Shown: positions 63,614 through 64,000 of the stretch, in pieces
How the letters are laid out: the number at the start of each line of letters is the position of its first letter
Numbering within the stretch: position 1 is the first letter of the stretch
DNA from: Tamarix chinensis
Lineage: Eukaryota; Streptophyta; Magnoliopsida; Caryophyllales; Tamaricaceae
NCBI GenBank assembly: GCA_030549775.1
Contig: CM060172.1
Coordinates: forward strand, 60,430,023-60,494,022
Length of the DNA stretch: 64,000 nucleotides
Reading direction: 5' to 3'
The notes under the pieces: model-generated
Database searches by the model: none
Told to the model about the DNA's origin: nothing
What the model saw: only the letters and a program-made list of their open reading frames with translations
Program-made: the position numbers and the translations under genes

Positions 63614-63970
63614 TTGTTTTCTCTTTTAGTCATGTTAGTGAACCCTCTATCATTACAATATTCACTACAATTACAAAAGGATGGTATTTTTGTGCAAATT
63701 GGCCGAGTGACTTCGAAAGTGTGGTCTTTTAATGATCTACGACATGGTTTCGAAGATCTGTGCATGAGGTGTCACGTGCCCATATATAGGTTGGTTATGA
63801 AATTACATTATGAAAAAATTTCCGGAGACAAAATTCCGATTGTCAATGGGGAGTCTGTTATTACAATGTTCAAAGATATGCACTCCGTTGGCAACTTCAC
63901 GATTGGTGTGGATTTTTATCTACCTACTGGTAATAAGCTGTCGCTAGGTAATTATATGCAACGATGTTAG
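63614..63970 (+). CDS. Partial PB1-like exon of a second mudrA-like gene (runs off the window)
   Basis: The 118-residue frame has the same length and layout as exon 1 of the gene at 58,499. LCMRCHVPIYRLVMKLHYEK, then IPIVNGESVITMF, lines up with CCKRFNISSEEKNVWYSLKF, then LMPLVDDASLVEIF, so the fold is probably the PB1-like domain of MULE transposases. A pyrimidine-rich AG acceptor (CTCTTTTAG/TC) directly precedes the ATG, and GT donors occur at 63,930 and 63,948, so it may be an internal exon that ends before the stop at 63,970. The DDE core would lie beyond the window. Similarity was judged by eye. Confidence 0.5.
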   Translation: MFSLLVMLVNPLSLQYSLQLQKDGIFVQIGRVTSKVWSFNDLRHGFEDLCMRCHVPIYRLVMKLHYEKISGDKIPIVNGESVITMFKDMHSVGNFTIGVDFYLPTGNKLSLGNYMQRC

Positions 63971-64000
63971 TTTTATTACAGTAGTTACATGTACATTTCT

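Overview
This is a plant nuclear genomic window, most likely from a eudicot with a repeat-rich genome. The evidence is one plant-type receptor-like kinase gene with GT-AG introns, one mudrA-type (MULE) transposase gene, and a large AT-rich fraction made of nested, decayed mobile elements. Nothing in it looks bacterial, viral or organellar. The species cannot be named from the sequence alone.

Layout. About 1-37,780 and 47,170-55,016 are almost entirely one heterogeneous family of non-coding, LTR-like units inserted into each other. Each starts close to TGTAACACCCC and ends close to GGGGTATTACA, so it has TG...CA ends. Where both ends are preserved, the unit is flanked by a 5-bp direct repeat. 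Exact duplications define four insertions in two nests. Unit A (4,013-12,493, minus, AGATA) contains unit B (5,676-10,216, minus, AGTAT). Unit C (14,596-24,995, plus, CATAC) contains unit D (19,303-24,490, plus, GAGGC). Near-exact duplications support units F (34,362-37,775, minus) and G (49,113-55,016, plus), and unit H (51,651-54,949, plus) inside G. Unit E (26,768-29,049) and several orphan ends add more copies. With nested inserts removed the units are about 2.3-5.2 kb. None contains a recognisable gag, protease, reverse transcriptase, RNase H or integrase frame. The simplest reading is a stack of large solo LTRs; a non-autonomous element with TG...CA ends is the alternative. Recurrent internal modules are a tandem array built on CCGGTGGACCGG, a conserved stretch around a CTCGAGGTCTTTCACTTTAA box, a purine-rich block near the 3' end, and several minisatellites.

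About 39,604-45,200 is a gene island. A complete receptor-like kinase gene on the minus strand has seven coding exons (508 codons) plus a probable 5'-leader intron. It resembles the Arabidopsis At2g42960/At3g59110 group. Its last intron carries a 223-bp MITE-like inverted repeat. Upstream of the gene lies a 21-bp-unit minisatellite (46,290-46,968) that switches strand near 46,858.

About 55,640-64,000 is MULE territory. An uninterrupted two-exon mudrA-like transposase gene (58,499-60,926, plus, 774 codons) has a PB1-like N-terminus, zinc-binding DNA-binding domain, DDE-type transposase core, SWIM finger and CCHC knuckle. A second PB1-like exon at the right edge (63,614 onward) suggests another mudrA-like gene running out of the window.

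The genes do not form a pathway. The kinase is the only clear host gene; the rest is transposable-element biology. Internal coding relics may exist below my detection limit, since I worked by eye without alignment.
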